Shown: positions 5,830 to 8,646 of the stretch, one piece after another
How the letters are laid out: each line of letters begins with the position of its first letter
Position numbering within the stretch: the stretch's first letter is position 1
Source: CAZADH01 sp964483805
GTDB taxonomy: Bacteria > Muiribacteriota > Ozemobacteria > Ozemobacterales > Ozemobacteraceae
Assembly: GCA_964483805.1 (NCBI GenBank)
Contig: CAZADH010000268.1
Coordinates: forward strand, 1 to 8,646
Reading direction: 5' to 3'
Length of the DNA stretch: 8,646 nt
Position numbers and translations under genes: made by a program
The notes under the pieces: model-generated
The model's input: the letters and a program-made list of their open reading frames with translations, nothing else
Databases searched by the model: none
What the model was told of the DNA's origin: nothing

Positions 5830-8646
5830 TTAAGCCTGTTGCTCCAGTTGCGCGGCGGTGCGCCGCTGAAAAGCGGCCGCGAGTGAGGCGGCCATCACGC
5901 ATTCGTAGCCGTCCATGCGGGCGAGCACCTCGCCGCTTGGCCCGACCCACTCGATGTCGGCCTTGGCGACCTTCGCGCCCTGGCGACTGGTGCTGATGAC
6001 CGTGCGCACCCCCTGACTCGGGAACGTGGCCGTGAACTGACGGTAGCGCGCCACGAACGACGGCAGCGAGACCTCGCCGCATTCGGCGTGGGTCCAGAGA
6101 ATCATCAACTGGAACGCGGTATCGAGCACGAGCGGGTCGGCAACCCACTCGGGGCGCAACGGTTCGCTGAGCCACTGGCTCGGCGCGCCGGCCGGCGCGA
6201 CTTCGGCGATCATGCCGCTTGGCGACCAACCATCAATACGTTGTATGCCAATAAACGGTTTGCTGTGAAACAGAATCTCGCGGTAGACGTTGGCCAACGG
6301 GCGCGGATACGGACGATCGGCCACCGGGGCCGGTGTTGCCGCCGGCGCACCGGGGAGTCGCTCGGCGAGCACGATCTCGGCGCGTGCGTGCGTGATCTCA
6401 CCGCTGCGCAGTTCGACCGAGACCGTCGGCATGCCGCCGCCCATCTGGGCTTTCGTGGTCATGACCTTGAGATTCACCGGCCGCTCACCCTCGAGGATGA
6501 CACCGCGCAACACCCGCAGTTCGTCGAACCCGTGAAAGACGAAGCCGGGGTTCTCGTGTAACGCGCCGTGGGCAAGCAACTCGACGATCATCGCCACCGG
6601 CAGGACCGGTTCACCATTGATGTAGTGCCCCTTCAAGAACGGGTGCGTGGCTACATCGAGACGCCGTTCGCAGGCCGTGAAGAACCGGCGCTTGCCCCGC
6701 GAACCGCCGGCCGTTGCCGGGTTTCCCGCCGCCGCGGCCGTGGCACTGCCCGCAGAGGCACTCGATTGGGCGTTTCCTGACGACCCCGATGCGGCGGGGG
6801 TCGCACTGGGGGCACCGGGGCCCTCGGTGGTGCGCGGCAGGGTGACGCCAACGACGACCTCGATGGCGCGATCGGGGGCCGTCAATTCGGCGACCATGTG
6901 TTCGGCGCCGGCCATCAACGGAATCAAACCCACGCCCTCGGCGGCGAAGACCTTCTTGAGCCCGTCGTTGACCATGCCGCCCGCCCACGGACCCCAGTTG
7001 ATCGTGACGATGCGGGCCTTGGGCCGGCGGTGCGCTTCAACCTGCGCGATCTTGTTGAGCGCGTCGTTGGCCATCGCGTAGTCGACCTGGCCGGTGCGGC
7101 CGTAGCGGCCGGTGACCGACGAGAACAGCACCATCACCTTCAGTTCATCGGGACCGACGGCATCGAGCAGGTTGCGCAGGCCGATCACCTTGGTGTCGAA
7201 GACATCGGCGAACTGCTCGGCGGTCTTCTGTTCGATGTGGCGGTCGCGCAACACCCCGGCACCATGAATGATGCCGCGGATCGGCCCCTCGAGCACGCGG
7301 ATCTCGTGCAGCGCTTCCCGCAACACGGCGCTGTCACGCACGTCGACCGGCCGGTAGAGGACCTTGGCGCCGGTGGCGGCGATGCGCTTGAGGTTGTCGC
7401 GGATCTCGCGCTCGGCCATGACCTTGCCGTACTCCTCACCCAACTGCTTGGGCGTCATCTTGCCATTGTATTGATCGAGTATTGCTTTCTTGACCGCCGC
7501 CTCGTTGGTCAGCGGCGCCAGCCATGCGGGTTCCTGTTCGGGCACCGGCGTGCGACCGAGCAGCACCAGCGTCGGTTTGTAGGTCTCGGCCAGTGCGAGT
7601 GCCGTTGCCGCCGTGACCCCGCGGGCGCCGCCGGAAACGACGACGACATCGCTGGGGCGCAGCACCAACACCTTGGTGTCGAGCCGGGGCGGCGGAAGTG
7701 GGCCGGAAACCCGCTCCTCGAGCGCGTAGCGGCTGCCGTCGGCGGCGATACCCACTTCGATTGGCCCGGCGGTGAGCAGCTCGTCGGCCAGTGCCTTGGC
7801 CGCCGCCTCGATGTCGGTGCAAGCGACGTCGAGATCGATTGCCTTGGCTTTGACCTCGGACCACTCATGGCGAACGGTTTTGGCCAGACCGCTCAAAGCG
7901 CCGATGGCGGCATCGCGTTGCACGTCGGGCGTGCTGAGCGCAAACCGCCCGTCAAGGCGGATCACCGTGGCGAACAGCGTGGCGCCGTGCGCCGCCGATT
8001 TGCGCAGCGCGGGACCGACGAGTTGTGCGAGGCGGAACGACCGCCGGATGACGCTGTCGGTGGCGGGTTGCAGGAAAGGCATGTCGGTGCACTTGCAATC
8101 GGGCGCCAGAATGACCAGGCCGCCCAGCGCCGCCGGGGCCGACATCGATTCGACTTCGCGCAGGTCGACCACGCGGGTGTCGACGCCTCGCTTCTGCAAC
8201 GCTCCGGCCAGCGCCTTGGCCAACGGGGAGTCGTCGTTGGTGATCCAGATCTGCTGCCCGGGGGCCAATGCCAGGGCCGGTCGCGCGCTGCCGGTCAGCG
8301 GTACACATTGCAATACCGTTCGGGACAGGGTTTCCTCGGGCAGCGTTGCGGGAGCCGCCGTTGCCGCGCCGTGCGTGGCCGTCGGCTGCGCCTCGCCTCC
8401 GGCGCCCGCGCCACCACCACCGGTCAAAAAGCCGATCACCGCGTTCAGGGTGCGCAAGCTGCCCAGTTGACTCGGCTGCACCACCGGCGCCTCGGGCAGA
8501 CGCTCCTGCACTGCGGCCATGATCTCGACCCGCTTGATCGAGTCGATGCCCAGGTCGGCCTCGAGGTCCATCTCGGGATTCAGCATGTCGGCCGGATATC
8601 CGGTCTTCTCGGCCACGATGGCGAGCAATACACTGTTAACACGTTC
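5830..8646 (-). CDS. pfaA: PfaA/Pfa2-type polyunsaturated fatty acid (secondary lipid) synthase, C-terminal part: ACP-KR-DH
   Basis: This is a partial gene whose 5' end lies beyond the right edge; 938 residues are visible, ending in a TAA stop at 5830-5832. Residues are counted from the first codon at 8646. An acyl carrier protein domain (about 1-75) carries the phosphopantetheine motif DLGIDSIKR with Ser36 (codon 8539-8541), the form typical of PUFA-synthase ACPs. A Gly/Ala-rich linker follows. Residues about 110-330 look like a structural pseudo-KR half. The catalytic ketoreductase has the NADPH motif GGARGV (339-344) and the triad Ser510, Tyr523 and Asn527 (YAMAN). A Ser/Ala/Gly-rich linker leads to a PS-DH-type dehydratase with HxxxGxxxxP at His674 (HYINGEPVLP) and DxxxQ at Asp842-Gln846 (DTAFQ). 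By family knowledge it holds the acyl chain, reduces beta-keto groups and dehydrates the beta-hydroxyacyl intermediates in the cytosol. The upstream KS, MAT and possible further ACP repeats are expected off-window. The product could be a PUFA or another long-chain lipid such as a glycolipid alkyl chain; motifs alone do not decide this. Confidence 0.93.
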   Translation of the reverse strand, partial: ERVNSVLLAIVAEKTGYPADMLNPEMDLEADLGIDSIKRVEIMAAVQERLPEAPVVQPSQLGSLRTLNAVIGFLTGGGGAGAGGEAQPTATHGAATAAPATLPEETLSRTVLQCVPLTGSARPALALAPGQQIWITNDDSPLAKALAGALQKRGVDTRVVDLREVESMSAPAALGGLVILAPDCKCTDMPFLQPATDSVIRRSFRLAQLVGPALRKSAAHGATLFATVIRLDGRFALSTPDVQRDAAIGALSGLAKTVRHEWSEVKAKAIDLDVACTDIEAAAKALADELLTAGPIEVGIAADGSRYALEERVSGPLPPPRLDTKVLVLRPSDVVVVSGGARGVTAATALALAETYKPTLVLLGRTPVPEQEPAWLAPLTNEAAVKKAILDQYNGKMTPKQLGEEYGKVMAEREIRDNLKRIAATGAKVLYRPVDVRDSAVLREALHEIRVLEGPIRGIIHGAGVLRDRHIEQKTAEQFADVFDTKVIGLRNLLDAVGPDELKVMVLFSSVTGRYGRTGQVDYAMANDALNKIAQVEAHRRPKARIVTINWGPWAGGMVNDGLKKVFAAEGVGLIPLMAGAEHMVAELTAPDRAIEVVVGVTLPRTTEGPGAPSATPAASGSSGNAQSSASAGSATAAAAGNPATAGGSRGKRRFFTACERRLDVATHPFLKGHYINGEPVLPVAMIVELLAHGALHENPGFVFHGFDELRVLRGVILEGERPVNLKVMTTKAQMGGGMPTVSVELRSGEITHARAEIVLAERLPGAPAATPAPVADRPYPRPLANVYREILFHSKPFIGIQRIDGWSPSGMIAEVAPAGAPSQWLSEPLRPEWVADPLVLDTAFQLMILWTHAECGEVSLPSFVARYRQFTATFPSQGVRTVISTSRQGAKVAKADIEWVGPSGEVLARMDGYECVMAASLAAAFQRRTAAQLEQQA

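Larger units (their letters stand above)
84..8631. repeat. Dispersed hexamer GTATTG/CAATAC, 14 copies
   Basis: CAATAC on the plus strand begins at 84, 942, 1401, 1995, 2813, 3297, 3849, 4428, 6234, 8311 and 8626; GTATTG on the plus strand begins at 4405, 7468 and 7479. From an approximate base composition of one third each for G and C, about one to two copies on both strands would be expected. On the coding strand nine copies are the in-frame codon pair GTA-TTG (Val-Leu), although most other Val-Leu pairs in the same proteins use GTG or GTC with CTG, CTC or TTG. The remaining five fall in other frames or as the complement. Near variants such as AAATAC occur at about 551, 2825 and 2904. No function is known to me. 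A codon-pair quirk or a genome-wide protein-binding or methylation motif are both possible. Confidence 0.5.

Noticed and set aside
5783..6229. A 148-codon minus-strand open frame running across the pfaA stop
   Set aside because: It is a shadow of the dehydratase coding sequence, which is intact up to its TAA stop; the alternative frame has no domain.

Overview
The window is high-GC DNA (roughly two thirds G+C by eye) and is filled by two large genes, both on the minus strand. Together they form the middle of a multidomain polyunsaturated-fatty-acid (Pfa) or 'secondary lipid' synthase cluster. Both genes run off the window: the upstream gene lacks its 5' part beyond the right edge, and the downstream gene lacks its 3' part beyond the left edge. 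GC content, codon use and domain architecture suggest a Gram-negative, proteobacterial or myxobacterial-type bacterium, but nothing here fixes the taxon.

Reading along the minus strand, positions 8646 to 5830 hold the C-terminal 938 residues of a PfaA/Pfa2-type protein: an acyl carrier protein, a structural plus catalytic ketoreductase, and a C-terminal PS-DH-type dehydratase. A 61-base gap with a good ribosome binding site follows. From 5768 to the left edge runs a PfaC/Pfa3-type protein of at least 1922 residues with domains in the order KS, CLF, AT, long low-complexity linker, and the start of a FabA-like dehydratase. I translated most of this frame in blocks, including every domain junction, and found no stop.

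An acyltransferase fused behind KS-CLF, and a dehydratase at the end of the ACP-KR protein, match the Pfa2/Pfa3 arrangement known from myxobacteria (Sorangium, Aetherobacter). They do not match the Shewanella/Photobacterium arrangement, where the AT sits in a separate PfaB. The enzymes would act together in the cytoplasm. The ACP carries the growing chain, KS/CLF and the AT load and extend it, KR reduces the beta-keto group, and the dehydratases remove water and probably isomerise the double bond. The enoyl reductase (PfaD/Pfa1), the first KS-MAT and the remaining dehydratases should lie outside the window.

Two features go beyond ordinary coding sequence. A cluster of perfect GC-rich hairpins is read in frame through the KS-CLF linker. 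The AT-rich hexamer GTATTG/CAATAC recurs 14 times, nine of them as an in-frame GTA-TTG (Val-Leu) codon pair in otherwise GC-rich genes. No RNA genes, CRISPR arrays, insertion sequences or plus-strand genes can be supported.
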